Source: Xanthomonas maliensis (GTDB lineage: Bacteria; Pseudomonadota; Gammaproteobacteria; Xanthomonadales; Xanthomonadaceae). Taken from it: 64,000 bases of DNA. The number at the start of each line of letters is the position of its first letter. Positions within the stretch are counted from its first letter, which is position 1. Location: contig NZ_NSET01000047.1 in NCBI RefSeq assembly GCF_009192945.1, positions 43,613-107,612 of the forward strand. The letters run 5' to 3'. Made by a program: the position numbers and the translations under genes. Below the pieces are notes generated by a model. The model ran no database searches. It had not been told where the DNA came from and saw only the letters and a program-made list of their open reading frames with translations. Below, piece by piece: positions 37,302-47,507 of the stretch.

Positions 37302-38528
37302 GTGCACATCCGCCCCATTCTCTCCAGCCTGCGCAAGCACAAGATCGCGGCACTGCTCATCGTGCTGGAGATCGCCTTCAGCTGCGCGGTGGTGTGCAAC
37401 GCGCTGTTCCTGATCAACCTACGCCTGGAACGCATGCAACGCCCCACTGGCGCGGTCGAGCAGCAACTCGTGCAAGTGCGCATCCGCAGCGTGACCAAGA
37501 ACGACAACAGCATCGCGCTGACGCGCGAAGATCTGGATGCCCTGCGTCGCATTCCCGGCGTGAGCCAGGCCAGCGTCGTCAATCAACCGATATTCGGCAG
37601 CACGGTCAGCTCTAGCGGTATCTCGCTGCGCGCCGACCAGCAACGCAGCACCCTGCGCGCCACCAACTACTTCGGCGACATGCAGCTGCTGGACACGCTC
37701 GGGCTGACCCTGGTCGCCGGCCGTCGGTTCCAACCTGACGAATTCCTCGACTACGCGCGGCTGCAGAACCCCAACGATACCGGCACGCTGCCGTCGGTCA
37801 TCCTGAGCCAGGCGCTGGCGCAGCGCCTGTTCCCCGACGGTACCGCGCTGGGCCGCAGCATCCATGTGTTCGGCGAGCACCGCATCGTCGGCATCGTGCA
37901 GCGCCTGGTGCAGCCGCGCGACTTCGGCACGTCCGCCGACTACGAGGACGCGATGCTGTTCCCGGTCAACATGCCCTACACCAACGGTACCTACCTGCTG
38001 CGGGTGACCGATCCGGCACAGCGCGAAGCGGTGCTGCAGCAGGCGCGAACTGTGCTGTTGGCGCACGGGCCCAAGCGCATGATCCAGGACAACGGCACGA
38101 TGACCGTGCAGCAGGCGCGCGCGGGCTACTACCGCAACGACCATGCGATGGCCTGGCTGTTGGTCGGGGTGTGCGCGATGCTGCTGCTGATCACCGCGCT
38201 GGGTATCGTCGGCCTGGCCAGCTTCTGGGTGCAGCAGCGCACCAAGCAGATCGGCGTGCGCCGCGCGCTCGGCGCCACCCGCGGCCAGGTGCTGCGCTAT
38301 TTCCAGCTGGAAAACCTCCTGCTCGCCAGCGCCGGAATCGTCCTGGGCATGCTGCTGGCCTACGCCGCCAACCTGTATCTGATGAGCGCTTACGAACTGC
38401 CACGACTGCCACTGTGGTACTTGCCCGTCGGCGCACTGGCGTTGTGGCTGCTCGGCCAGCTCGCGGTACTCGGGCCGGCGCGGCGCGCCACCCGCGTGCC
38501 GCCGGCGGTCGCCACGCGCAGCGCCTGA
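37302..38528 (+). CDS. FtsX/MacB-type ABC permease, B-type, copy 3
   Basis: 408 residues with a GTG start at 37302, chosen because VHIRPILSSLRKHKIAALLI aligns with the starts of the other B copies; the open frame upstream overlaps A copy 3 and is rejected. N-terminal helix, periplasmic domain with LTREDLDALRRIPGVSQASV, and C-terminal FtsX core ASFWVQQRTKQIGVRRALGA then YFQLENLLLASAGIVLGMLL. It is the last transporter gene; 97 bp separate it from the response regulator, with no terminator I can see. Confidence 0.88.
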   Translation: MHIRPILSSLRKHKIAALLIVLEIAFSCAVVCNALFLINLRLERMQRPTGAVEQQLVQVRIRSVTKNDNSIALTREDLDALRRIPGVSQASVVNQPIFGSTVSSSGISLRADQQRSTLRATNYFGDMQLLDTLGLTLVAGRRFQPDEFLDYARLQNPNDTGTLPSVILSQALAQRLFPDGTALGRSIHVFGEHRIVGIVQRLVQPRDFGTSADYEDAMLFPVNMPYTNGTYLLRVTDPAQREAVLQQARTVLLAHGPKRMIQDNGTMTVQQARAGYYRNDHAMAWLLVGVCAMLLLITALGIVGLASFWVQQRTKQIGVRRALGATRGQVLRYFQLENLLLASAGIVLGMLLAYAANLYLMSAYELPRLPLWYLPVGALALWLLGQLAVLGPARRATRVPPAVATRSA

Positions 38529-38625
38529 CTGTCCGGTGGGTGCACGACAAGCCGCGCGCGCGCTGCGATGATGCACCTGGTCCGCTTCCATTCGCTGGCA
38601 CACCCACTCGCGCCCAAGGTCCCTG

Positions 38626-39969
38626 ATGCCCTGCCTGCTGATCATCGACGACAACCCCGCCGTCGCCACCGCGCTGGAAGTCCTGTTCTCCCTGCACGAC
38701 ATCGACACCGTCCATGCCGACAGCCCGCAGGCTGGTCTGCAACGTCTGGCCGAGGGCGACATCGACCTGGTGCTGCAGGACATGAACTTCACCGCCGATA
38801 CCACCTCCGGCGAGGAAGGCGTGGCCTTGTTTGCGGCGATCCGCGCGCAATACCCGGATCTGCCGGTGGTCCTGCTGACCGCCTGGACCCAGCTCAGCAG
38901 TGCGGTGGAGCTGGTCAAGGCCGGCGCCGCCGACTACCTGGCCAAGCCGTGGGACGACCGCAAGCTGCTGACCACCGTCAACAACCTGCTGGAATTGGCC
39001 GAGACACGTCACGAACTGGAGCGCCGCCGCGATGGCGAGCGCCGCCATCGCGCACAGTTGGCCCAGCGCTACGATCTGCGTGGCGCGGTGTTCGCCGACC
39101 CTGCCAGCGAACGCGCCATCGCCCTGGCCTGCCAGGTGGCCCGCTCGCCGCTGCCGGTGCTGATCACCGGCCCCAACGGCAGCGGCAAGGAGAAGATTGC
39201 CGAGATCATCCAGGCCAACTCGGCGGTGCGCCATGGTCCGTTCGTGGCCTTGAACTGCGGCGCAATTCCTGCCGACCTGATCGAGGCCGAGTTGTTCGGC
39301 GCCGAGGCCGGTGCCTATACCGGTGCCAACAAGCTACGTGAGGGCAAGTTCGAAGCCGCCGATGGCGGCACGCTGTTCCTGGACGAAATCGGCAACCTCT
39401 CGCTGAGCGGGCAAATGAAGTTGTTGCGCGTGCTGGAGACCGGACGCTTCGAGCGGCTGGGCTCCAATCGCGAACGTCAGGCCAAGGTGCGGGTGATCAG
39501 CGCCACCAACGCCGATCTCACTCAGATGATCCGCGAGGGCACGTTCCGCGAGGACTTGTACTACCGACTCAACGCGGTGGAGCTGTCGCTGCCCGCGCTG
39601 GCCGAGCGCCCCGGCGACATCGTGCCGCTGGCCGAGCATTTCCTGTCCGGCGACAAGCGGCTGTCCGCCGGCGCCCGGCAGGCGCTGCAGCGCCACAGCT
39701 GGCCAGGCAATGTGCGCGAACTGCGCAACGTGGTCCAGCGTGCGGAGTTGCTGGCCGACGGCCCGCAGATCGAGCCCACCGACTTCAACTTTCCCAGGTC
39801 CATGCCGGTCCGCAGTGTCAGCGTCGCGGTCGCCGAGCCCGACCGCGAGCGTATCGTCGCGGTGTTGGCACGTGCCAATGGCGTCATCGCGCAGGCCGCT
39901 TCGGAGTTGGGCATGAGCCGGCAAGCGCTATACCGACGCATGGACCGCTACGGTATCCCGCGCGAATGA
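38626..39969 (+). CDS. NtrC-family sigma-54-dependent response regulator
   Basis: 447 residues. Receiver domain residues 1-120 with acidic pocket DD (8-9), phospho-acceptor D52 (LQDMNF), T85 and K107 (LAKPWD). The AAA+ domain spans about residues 150-370: Walker A variant GPNGSGKE (182-189; usual form GESGTGKE), sigma-54 contact loop GAYTGA (229-234), Walker B GTLFLDEIG, and REDLYYRLNAVEL. The Fis-type HTH is at about 415-443 (AASELGMSRQALYRRMDRYGI). The GAYTGA loop shows it can act on sigma-54, and a sigma-54 promoter with palindromic sites heads its own operon, so autoregulation is likely. The stop overlaps the kinase start by four bases. Confidence 0.94.
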   Translation: MPCLLIIDDNPAVATALEVLFSLHDIDTVHADSPQAGLQRLAEGDIDLVLQDMNFTADTTSGEEGVALFAAIRAQYPDLPVVLLTAWTQLSSAVELVKAGAADYLAKPWDDRKLLTTVNNLLELAETRHELERRRDGERRHRAQLAQRYDLRGAVFADPASERAIALACQVARSPLPVLITGPNGSGKEKIAEIIQANSAVRHGPFVALNCGAIPADLIEAELFGAEAGAYTGANKLREGKFEAADGGTLFLDEIGNLSLSGQMKLLRVLETGRFERLGSNRERQAKVRVISATNADLTQMIREGTFREDLYYRLNAVELSLPALAERPGDIVPLAEHFLSGDKRLSAGARQALQRHSWPGNVRELRNVVQRAELLADGPQIEPTDFNFPRSMPVRSVSVAVAEPDRERIVAVLARANGVIAQAASELGMSRQALYRRMDRYGIPRE

Positions 39970-41333
39970 AACTGCGCCGCTCCTTCACCGTGTCGCTGTT
40001 CCTGCGCCTGCTGCCGGTGCTGGCCCTGGCCGCCGCATTGCCGTGGCTGCTGGCCTACTGGATGGACCGCGGCTGGGAGGTGGTAACGGCATCGGCAGTC
40101 GTGCTGCTGGCGCTGATGTGGTGGACGCTGCGGCGTGCCACCGCGCCGATGCGGTCGCTGTTCCGGGCACTGGCTGGCACCGTCAGCAGTTACCGCGACG
40201 GCGAATACAACTTCGGTGTGCATTGGCGTGGCGACGATGAACTCGGCGAAATGGTCGCCGCCCACGCGCAATTGGGCGAGATCCTGCGCGAGCAGCGTCA
40301 GGGCCTGGCGCAGCGTGAATTGATGCTCGACACCATGGTGCAGAACACCCCGGTGGCGATGCTGCTGATCGCCAAGGGCGGCGACGGCTTGCGTCGGGTG
40401 GCGTTCTCCAACCTGGCCGCACGCAAGCTCCTGCACGGCGGCTGGAAGCTGGAAGGCCAGCGCCTGGACGATCTGTTGCTGAGTCTGCCGGCGCCCTTGC
40501 GCGAAGCGATCGCCCGTGGCGGCGACAGCCTCTTCGTCACCGAAGGCGACGATTCCGACCCGGAAGAAGAACAGATCTATCACCTGTCGCGGCGGCGCTT
40601 CCATCTCAATGGACGCCCGCATGAGTTGCTGTTGATCCGCCTGCTCACCGCCGAGTTGCGCCGTCAGGAGGTGCATACCTGGAAGAAGGTGATCCGGGTC
40701 ATCAGCCACGAGCTCAACAACTCGCTGGCACCGATCGCTTCATTGGCGCATTCCGGCGCCGAACTGGTGCGCCGGCAGAAATTCGACCGCCTGGAAGAAG
40801 TGTTCGGCACCATCGAGGAGCGCGCCCGACACTTGGAGGGCTTCATCCGTGGCTATGCGCGCTTCGCCAAACTGCCGCAGCCGCAGCTGCAAACCGTGCA
40901 GTGGGCGCAGTTTCTGGCTGGGTTGCAGCAACAGATCCCGTTCGCGCTGGAGATGGAGGCGCCCGACTTGCATAGTCGTGTCGACCCGGCGCAACTGCAG
41001 CAGGCCTTGCTCAACCTGGTCAAGAACGCGCACGAATCCCTGCCGGAGGGCCAGACACCAAGCGAGGACGTGCGCGTGCGCGTGTCAACGCGCCCGGACT
41101 GGCTGCGCGTGGAGGTGATGGATCGCGGCAGCGGCATGAACGAGGCGGTGTTGCACAACGCACTGATGCCCTTCTATTCGACCAAGCGCAACGGCACCGG
41201 CCTGGGCCTGGCCTTGACGCGCGAAATCGTCGAAGCGCACGGCGGCCGGCTGTCGTTGCATAACCGCGACGGCGGCGGCCTGTGCGTGACGCTTGCGCTA
41301 CCGCTGGCCGCATCGCTCGACGACGGCGCTTAA
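39966..41333 (+). CDS. Membrane histidine kinase, NtrY-like, without a periplasmic sensor
   Basis: 455 residues. Two helices at about 12-30 and 39-55 are joined by only about eight residues (YWMDRGWE), so there is no extracytoplasmic sensor. HAMP-like and PAS-like regions occupy about 56-235 (QNTPVAMLLIAKGG). The H-box is VISHELNNSLAPIASL with H248, followed by N, G1 and G2 boxes (NLVKNAHES, DRGSGMN, GTGLGLAL). The architecture resembles intramembrane-sensing kinases that take their signal from an associated ABC transporter. It should phosphorylate the regulator encoded just upstream, with which it overlaps by ATGA. It is the last gene of the operon. Confidence 0.92.
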   Translation: MKLRRSFTVSLFLRLLPVLALAAALPWLLAYWMDRGWEVVTASAVVLLALMWWTLRRATAPMRSLFRALAGTVSSYRDGEYNFGVHWRGDDELGEMVAAHAQLGEILREQRQGLAQRELMLDTMVQNTPVAMLLIAKGGDGLRRVAFSNLAARKLLHGGWKLEGQRLDDLLLSLPAPLREAIARGGDSLFVTEGDDSDPEEEQIYHLSRRRFHLNGRPHELLLIRLLTAELRRQEVHTWKKVIRVISHELNNSLAPIASLAHSGAELVRRQKFDRLEEVFGTIEERARHLEGFIRGYARFAKLPQPQLQTVQWAQFLAGLQQQIPFALEMEAPDLHSRVDPAQLQQALLNLVKNAHESLPEGQTPSEDVRVRVSTRPDWLRVEVMDRGSGMNEAVLHNALMPFYSTKRNGTGLGLALTREIVEAHGGRLSLHNRDGGGLCVTLALPLAASLDDGA

Positions 41334-41624
41334 GGTGTACTACGCGCACGTTGAGGTGAGTGCGGAGTGTTTTGTACCGTGTGAGACAAAAGGTGCTGCG
41401 GCCCAGGCTGCCGTGGGCAAGGCCCGCAACCCGGTCTCGGCGCGCCATAGGACGCTCAACGGAGGGTGGGCCGTCAGCGGCACGGAACGTGCGCCGCGCC
41501 GCTTGCCTTGACTACAGCCACGCAGCACCCGCTCCGCCCCGCTGACGGCCAACGCATCTCAGCTCAAAGTGCGTAACACGCTCTAGAACCGAGCGACAAC
41601 GCGACCATCGCCTGCTGGCCGTGC
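41334..41624. other. 291-bp spacer between the kinase gene and the convergent glmU gene, with a 12-bp inverted repeat
   Basis: GGCCGTCAGCGG (41469-41480) and CCGCTGACGGCC (41539-41550) are exact reverse complements 58 bp apart. No T-run follows either arm. No gene is supported. The repeat may be a terminator scaffold or the trace of an insertion boundary. Confidence 0.45.
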
Positions 41625-42992
41625 TCAGTCTTTCTTGCCCGGGCGTTCCCAGCTGTCGATGGTGTCCTGCCGGGCGCGGGTCAAGGTCAATTTGCCTGGC
41701 GGCGCACTGCGGGTGATCACCGATCCTGCGCCGATGGTGGCGCCAGCGCCGATCTCCAGCGGCGCGACCAAGGCGCTGTTGGAGCCGATAAACGCGTTGT
41801 CGCCAATGGTGGTCTGCGACTTGTTCACGCCATCGTAGTTGCAGGTGATAGTGCCGGCGCCGATGTTGACCTTGCTGCCGATCACCGCATCGCCGAGATA
41901 GGTCAGGTGGTTGGCCTTGCTGCCAACGCCCATGACGGCTTTCTTGGTCTCGACGAAGTTGCCGATGTGCACGCCATCGGCGAGCACCGTGCCCGGGCGC
42001 AAGCGTGCGAACGGCCCGATCTGCACCGCGCCTTCGGTGACCACGCCCTCCAGGTCGCAGTGCGCACGCACCTGCGTTCCCGGCCCCAGCCTGACATCGC
42101 GCAGGCGGACGAACGGCCCGATCTCCACCCCATCGCCGAGCACCACCTCGCCTTCGAGGATCACGTCGATGTCCAGCTGCACGTCCCGTCCTACCTGCAC
42201 GCTCCCACGCTGCTCCACGCGCGCCGGATCGGCCATGCGTACGCCCTGCTGGCACAACGCGCGCGCCGCACGCAGCTGCCAGGCACGCTCGAGCTGAGCG
42301 AGCTGCCACGGATCGTTGGCGCCCTCGACCTCCGTCGGGTCGGCGACATGCACCATGTCCGCAGGGGTGAACTCGGCGGCGGCGCTGGCGAATACATCGG
42401 TCAGATAGAACTCGCCTTGCGCATTGGTGTTGGAAAGACGCCCAAGCCAACGACGCAAGGCGGTGGACTCGGCGGTCAGGATGCCGGTGTTGATGGTGCG
42501 GATGCGTCGCTGCTCATCGTCGGCATCCTTCTGCTCGACGATCGAGGCGACCTTGCCCTCCGGATCACGCACGATGCGCCCGTAGCCGGTGGGATCGGCC
42601 AGATCGGCCACCAGCACCGCGATGCGGCCAGGCGACTGCAGCAACGCTTGCAGGCTTTCGGCACGGATCAGCGGCACATCGCCGTACAGCACCAGGACCG
42701 TCGCGGCATCGGGAATGGCCTGCATCGCCTGCGCAACCGCGTGGCCGGTGCCGAGTTGTTGCCGCTGCTCGGCCCACTGCAGATCGCTCTGCGCGGCGAA
42801 CGCCGCCTGCACCTGCGCACCGCCATGGCCATGCACGAGGTGGATCGCTGCCGGCTGCAACTGCCGGGCGGTAGCGATCACATGCGCCAGCATCGGCTGC
42901 CCGGCTACCGGCTGCAGTACCTTGGGCAGGGACGAACGCATGCGCTTGCCTTCGCCGGCAGCCAGGATCACGACATGGAGAGGCAGATGCAT
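41625..42992 (-). CDS. glmU: Bifunctional UDP-N-acetylglucosamine pyrophosphorylase/glucosamine-1-phosphate N-acetyltransferase GlmU
   Basis: 455 residues. It acetylates GlcN-1-P and then forms UDP-GlcNAc for peptidoglycan and LPS. The N-terminal uridyltransferase has [24 protein letters not shown] (sugar-nucleotide loop) and [10 protein letters not shown]. The C-terminal left-handed beta-helix runs from about residue 250 with hexapeptide repeats and the acetyltransferase residues in [26 protein letters not shown]. Length equals the family norm. It lies on the same strand as the atp genes, with the chorismate mutase gene and a divergent gtrA-like gene between. Confidence 0.96.
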   Translation of the reverse strand: MHLPLHVVILAAGEGKRMRSSLPKVLQPVAGQPMLAHVIATARQLQPAAIHLVHGHGGAQVQAAFAAQSDLQWAEQRQQLGTGHAVAQAMQAIPDAATVLVLYGDVPLIRAESLQALLQSPGRIAVLVADLADPTGYGRIVRDPEGKVASIVEQKDADDEQRRIRTINTGILTAESTALRRWLGRLSNTNAQGEFYLTDVFASAAAEFTPADMVHVADPTEVEGANDPWQLAQLERAWQLRAARALCQQGVRMADPARVEQRGSVQVGRDVQLDIDVILEGEVVLGDGVEIGPFVRLRDVRLGPGTQVRAHCDLEGVVTEGAVQIGPFARLRPGTVLADGVHIGNFVETKKAVMGVGSKANHLTYLGDAVIGSKVNIGAGTITCNYDGVNKSQTTIGDNAFIGSNSALVAPLEIGAGATIGAGSVITRSAPPGKLTLTRARQDTIDSWERPGKKD

Positions 42993-43115
42993 CGCGTGCT
43001 TCCAAGGACACGGGGCGTTCGATTTTACCGCTGCGCCGTGGCGACGTCGCTCACGGCGACCGCATGGCGGCCGATGACACCTTCTTACGCGCGGCTGCGG
43101 CTAGCATGTGCGCCC

Positions 43116-43517
43116 ATGAAGCACCGCCCCTCCACCAGCCTGGTCCGCCAGGGCAGCCAGTTCGCGGTCATTGGCGCAATCCAATTGGCGGTGGACTGTA
43201 CGATCTTCATCGCCGCCACTGCCGCCGGTCTGCCAGCCATCCCGGCCAATCTGCTGGGACGCGTCAGTGGCGCCACGTTGGGCTTCTGGCTCAATGGCCG
43301 CTTCACCTTTGCGCAGGCCGGCGATGCACGCCTGGGATGGCAGCGCTTCGCACGTTTCGCGGTGATGTGGGTCGGCCTGACCGTCATCAGCACCTGGCTG
43401 CTGGCAGCGACGGTGGATCTGGTCGGCCTGCGCCAGGCCTGGCTCGCCAAACCCATCGTCGAGGGCGGGTTGGCGGTGATCTCGTTCTTCCTGGGCCGCC
43501 ACCTGGTCTATCGCTAG
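43116..43517 (+). CDS. GtrA-family small membrane protein
   Basis: 133 residues from the ATG at 43116; the longer open frame upstream is antisense to glmU. Four predicted membrane helices cover most of the protein (GSQFAVIGAIQLAVDCTIFI; GRVSGATLGFWLNGRFTF; FARFAVMWVGLTVISTWLLA; GLAVISFFLGRHLVYR). NGRFTF and SFFLGRHLVYR are GtrA/DPMS-flippase-like marks. GtrA proteins move polyprenyl-linked sugars or assist glycosyltransferases at the membrane. No glycosyltransferase is adjacent, so the substrate is unknown. Confidence 0.85.
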   Translation: MKHRPSTSLVRQGSQFAVIGAIQLAVDCTIFIAATAAGLPAIPANLLGRVSGATLGFWLNGRFTFAQAGDARLGWQRFARFAVMWVGLTVISTWLLAATVDLVGLRQAWLAKPIVEGGLAVISFFLGRHLVYR

Positions 43518-43559
43518 CAGCGCCCGGTCATCGGCCTGGGCAGCGACGCCGGGCGCTGC
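43517..43559 (+). terminator. Stem-loop after the gtrA-like gene
   Basis: GCAGCGCCCGG (43517-43527) and CCGGGCGCTGC (43549-43559) are perfect complements with a 21-nt loop. The stem starts at the last base of the stop codon. There is no T-run, so termination is only probable. Confidence 0.4.
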
Positions 43560-43722
43560 GGGTCATGCGCCGGCGCAAGAAGAAGAACGCTTGCTCTCCG
43601 GGCGACCGTCGCAGCGCAGCGTTGCACGACGGTGGCCTCGACAAGCGCTGCGCCTACCGCGCAACCGCCTGCCACGGAACGCCTGCCGCGATGCCCCCAC
43701 GGCAAGCGCACCGCCGCCTCCA

Positions 43723-44298
43723 TCAGGGCTGGCGACAGAAATCGCCCATGCTGCGGACCAGGGCGGCGTGATGGACCGCATCCAGTTGCCACTGCGCCGC
43801 GTAGTGCGAGACCGCGCGCGCCGTCGCCCGCGGGCACTCCGGTTCGGCGCGCGCAGCGGCCGCTTGCGCCAGCGCATCCAGCAGTTGGCCCTGCAACTGA
43901 TCCAGTCGCGCGCGCAATGCCGTCAGGTCCGGCCGCGCGGTATCGGGCGCCCGGCCCCGCTCGCGCCAACGTTGCAGCAAGGCATACTGCACGCTCTTGT
44001 TGGCTTCGATCTGCGCGGCAAAGAAACGCGCCGCATCGTCGGCATCCACGCCATGCGCCGGCGCCTGGTCGCGTACGCTTTGCAGCACCGCCGCTTCGCG
44101 CGCCTGGTCGAGCACTGGCTTGCCGCTATCCCATTTGCTCAGCGCCACTTCGTCGCCGATCGCGTTGCGCTCGACCACCCGGTCCAGCAACGGATCCAGC
44201 GCGGGCGTGCTGCGTGCCGGCAGCGCACACCCCAAAAGTACTGCCATGCAGGCCGCACCCAATACCTGTTTGTGCAACACCGCGCTCAGACCGGCCAT
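43723..44298 (-). CDS. Secreted/periplasmic chorismate mutase (AroQ gamma subclass)
   Basis: 191 residues from the ATG at 44298, preceded by GAGGAG. The signal peptide spans about 1-28 (VLGAACMAVLLGCALPARS). The mature protein is all helical with the AroQ-gamma catalytic pattern: LLDRVVERNAIGDEVALSKW, then DQAREAAVLQSV and FFAAQIEANKSVQ, followed by an extra helical half. Two Cys (PECPRA and DFCRQP) could form the disulfide seen in this subclass. Exported chorismate mutases occur in Xanthomonas, Pseudomonas and Mycobacterium, and some are linked to host interaction. It converts chorismate to prephenate outside the cytoplasm, where no pathway is known. It sits between atpC and glmU. Confidence 0.9.
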   Translation of the reverse strand: MAGLSAVLHKQVLGAACMAVLLGCALPARSTPALDPLLDRVVERNAIGDEVALSKWDSGKPVLDQAREAAVLQSVRDQAPAHGVDADDAARFFAAQIEANKSVQYALLQRWRERGRAPDTARPDLTALRARLDQLQGQLLDALAQAAAARAEPECPRATARAVSHYAAQWQLDAVHHAALVRSMGDFCRQP

Positions 44299-44426
44299 CG
44301 CTTGCTCCTCGTACGAATGGATACACCGCCGCGCCTGGGTGGGGTCAACCAACCCCGACAGCAGCACCGTCGCCAGTGTCGCAGACGCATCTTTGCAGGC
44401 ACGTGGCAGGTGGACAACGCCATCGC

Positions 44427-44462
44427 CGAAAACGAAAACGCCGACCATGGGCCGGCGTTTTT
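44427..44462 (-). terminator. Intrinsic terminator of the atp operon
   Basis: AACGCCG (44437-44443) pairs with CGGCGTT near 44453-44459, with inner CC/GG pairs around ATG. Read on the minus strand it is followed by TTTTCGTTTTC. It lies about 20 bp after the atpC stop. Confidence 0.8.
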
Positions 44463-44481
44463 GTGCTGCGCAGCGATTGGC

Positions 44482-44904
44482 TCAATGCTTGAGCGTGCGG
44501 CGCAGGCGCTCCAGGGCCTGCAACTGGACGGTCGCTTCGGCGAGCTGACGCTGCGCCTGGGCCACGTCTACCGCATCGCCGCGGTTGGCCAGCAAGCGCT
44601 CGGCCTCTTCCTTGGCCTTGCGGACCGCCGCCTCGTCGATGTCCTGCGCACGCACCGCGGTATCGACCAGCACGGTCACCACTTGCGGCTGCACTTCCAG
44701 AATGCCGCCGGAGATGGCGAAGTCCAACTGCTCGCCACTGGCAGTGGTCACCACCACCTTGCCCGGCTTGAGGCGGGTGATCAGCGGCGCATGCTTGGGC
44801 GCGATACCCAGCTCGCCCAGCTCACCGGTGGCCACGACCAGCGTCGCCTCGCCGTGGAAGATCTCCTGCTCGGCGCTGACGATGTCGCAACGGATAGTGC
44901 TCAT
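44482..44904 (-). CDS. atpC: ATP synthase epsilon subunit
   Basis: 140 residues. It is the central-stalk subunit of F1 that couples rotation and inhibits ATP hydrolysis. The N-terminal beta-sandwich ([21 protein letters not shown], then [19 protein letters not shown]) is followed by a C-terminal helical hairpin from about residue 90 ([20 protein letters not shown]). Length is normal. It is the last gene of the atp operon, 181 bp after atpD, a wide gap that holds two stable hairpins and a degenerate heptamer repeat. Confidence 0.96.
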   Translation of the reverse strand: MSTIRCDIVSAEQEIFHGEATLVVATGELGELGIAPKHAPLITRLKPGKVVVTTASGEQLDFAISGGILEVQPQVVTVLVDTAVRAQDIDEAAVRKAKEEAERLLANRGDAVDVAQAQRQLAEATVQLQALERLRRTLKH

Positions 44905-44923
44905 ACTGCCTCACTTGAATGAC

Positions 44924-44938
44924 GCGGGACCCGGGGCC
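44924..44938. repeat. Degenerate heptamer-repeat arm upstream of atpC
   Basis: CGGGACCCGGGGCC (44924-44937) resembles one GGGACCC arm of the longer elements at 29840-29995 and 47508-47638. It begins 20 bp upstream of the atpC start and has no full partner arm. Confidence 0.4.
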
Positions 44939-45023
44939 TGGAAACCGGGTGCTGGAGCGCGGCCGTCATAGCGCGCTCCCTTCCCGATGTGTGCGGCCCC
45001 GGAGGCCCACCTTGACGGTTCTG

Positions 45024-45076
45024 CTGCCAGTGGGCCGTCCCACTGGCAGTAAGGATCGCCGACCAGGAGGTCGGCG
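45024..45076 (-). other. Two tandem perfect hairpins in the atpD-atpC spacer
   Basis: CTGCCAGTGGG (45024-45034) pairs with CCCACTGGCAG (45039-45049), 4-nt loop. CGCCGACC (45057-45064) pairs with GGTCGGCG (45069-45076), 4-nt loop. They lie 10 bp after the atpD stop on the minus strand. No T-runs follow, so they more likely set mRNA stability or processing than termination. Confidence 0.6.
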
Positions 45077-45085
45077 GCCCGGCTG

Positions 45086-46510
<1,425 letters not shown>

Positions 46511-46634
46511 TTAATGCGATCGACCGACGCGTCGGCCCTTCAATATCCGTGATTCGGGAGTTCAGACCCGCCAGGATGCGTAAAGCGCACGTGCTGCTTC
46601 TGCGCATCCCGACTGCCCGCTCCCGCGACCGTCG

Positions 46635-47498
46635 TCAGACGGCCGCTGCGCCGCTGACGATTTCCGAGATTTCCTGGGTGATCGCCGCCTGGCGCGCCTT
46701 GTTGTAGACCAACTGCAGCGTGCCGATCATCTTGCTTGCGTTGTCGCTGGCCGCCTTCATCGCCACCATGCGCGCTGCGTGCTCGGACGCCACGTTTTCC
46801 AGTACCGCCTGATAGACCAGCGACTCGATATAGCGCGTCATCACGTGCTCCAGCACGGTCGCGGCATCGGGTTCGTATAGGTAGTCCCAATCGTGGGAAG
46901 CGACCTTGTTCTCGGCGGCAGGCAGCGGCAGCAACTGCTCGAAGCTGGCCTTCTGCGTCATCGTGTTCACGAAGCGGTTGTAGACCAGATAGACGCGGTC
47001 CAGCTTGCCCTCGACATAGGCGTCGAGCATCACCTTGATCACCCCGATCAACTGCTCGACCCGCGGGCTGTCGCCCAGGTGGGTGACGCTGCCGACCATG
47101 TTGACCTTGATGCGACGGAAGAACGCCGACGCCTTCTGGCCGATGGTGACCACGTCGATCTCGGCGCCCTTGTCCTGCCAGGGACGCACTTCGGCCAGCA
47201 TCTTACGGAACAGGTTGTTGTTCAGACCACCAGCCAGGCCGCGATCGGAAGACACCACGATGTAGCCAACCCGCTTGACCTGTTCGCGCTCGACCAGGAA
47301 GGGATGGCGGTAGTCGGTGCTGGCCTGCGCCAGGTGACCGATCACCTGCTTCATCGCCTGCGCGTACGGACGCGAGGTCTTCATGCGGTCCTGCGCCTTG
47401 CGGATCTTGGAGGCCGAGACCATTTCGAGCGCGCGCGTCACCTTGCGGGTGTTCTGCACGCTCTTGATCTTGGTTTTGATTTCGCGTCCGCCTGCCAT
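46635..47498 (-). CDS. atpG: ATP synthase gamma subunit
   Basis: 287 residues. It is the rotating central stalk of F1. The N-terminal helix [31 protein letters not shown] and the C-terminal helix [34 protein letters not shown] form the coiled coil entering the alpha3-beta3 hexamer. The Rossmann-like part contains [16 protein letters not shown]. Length is normal. The 143-bp spacer to atpA is occupied by a long inverted heptamer-repeat element. Confidence 0.97.
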   Translation of the reverse strand: MAGGREIKTKIKSVQNTRKVTRALEMVSASKIRKAQDRMKTSRPYAQAMKQVIGHLAQASTDYRHPFLVEREQVKRVGYIVVSSDRGLAGGLNNNLFRKMLAEVRPWQDKGAEIDVVTIGQKASAFFRRIKVNMVGSVTHLGDSPRVEQLIGVIKVMLDAYVEGKLDRVYLVYNRFVNTMTQKASFEQLLPLPAAENKVASHDWDYLYEPDAATVLEHVMTRYIESLVYQAVLENVASEHAARMVAMKAASDNASKMIGTLQLVYNKARQAAITQEISEIVSGAAAV

Positions 47499-47507
47499 TT
47501 CTCTTCT

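Noticed and set aside
28565..41333. A complete tripartite MacAB-TolC pump
   Set aside because: No outer-membrane factor is encoded and the permeases are split over A/B pairs, so the classic MacAB label would overstate what is seen.
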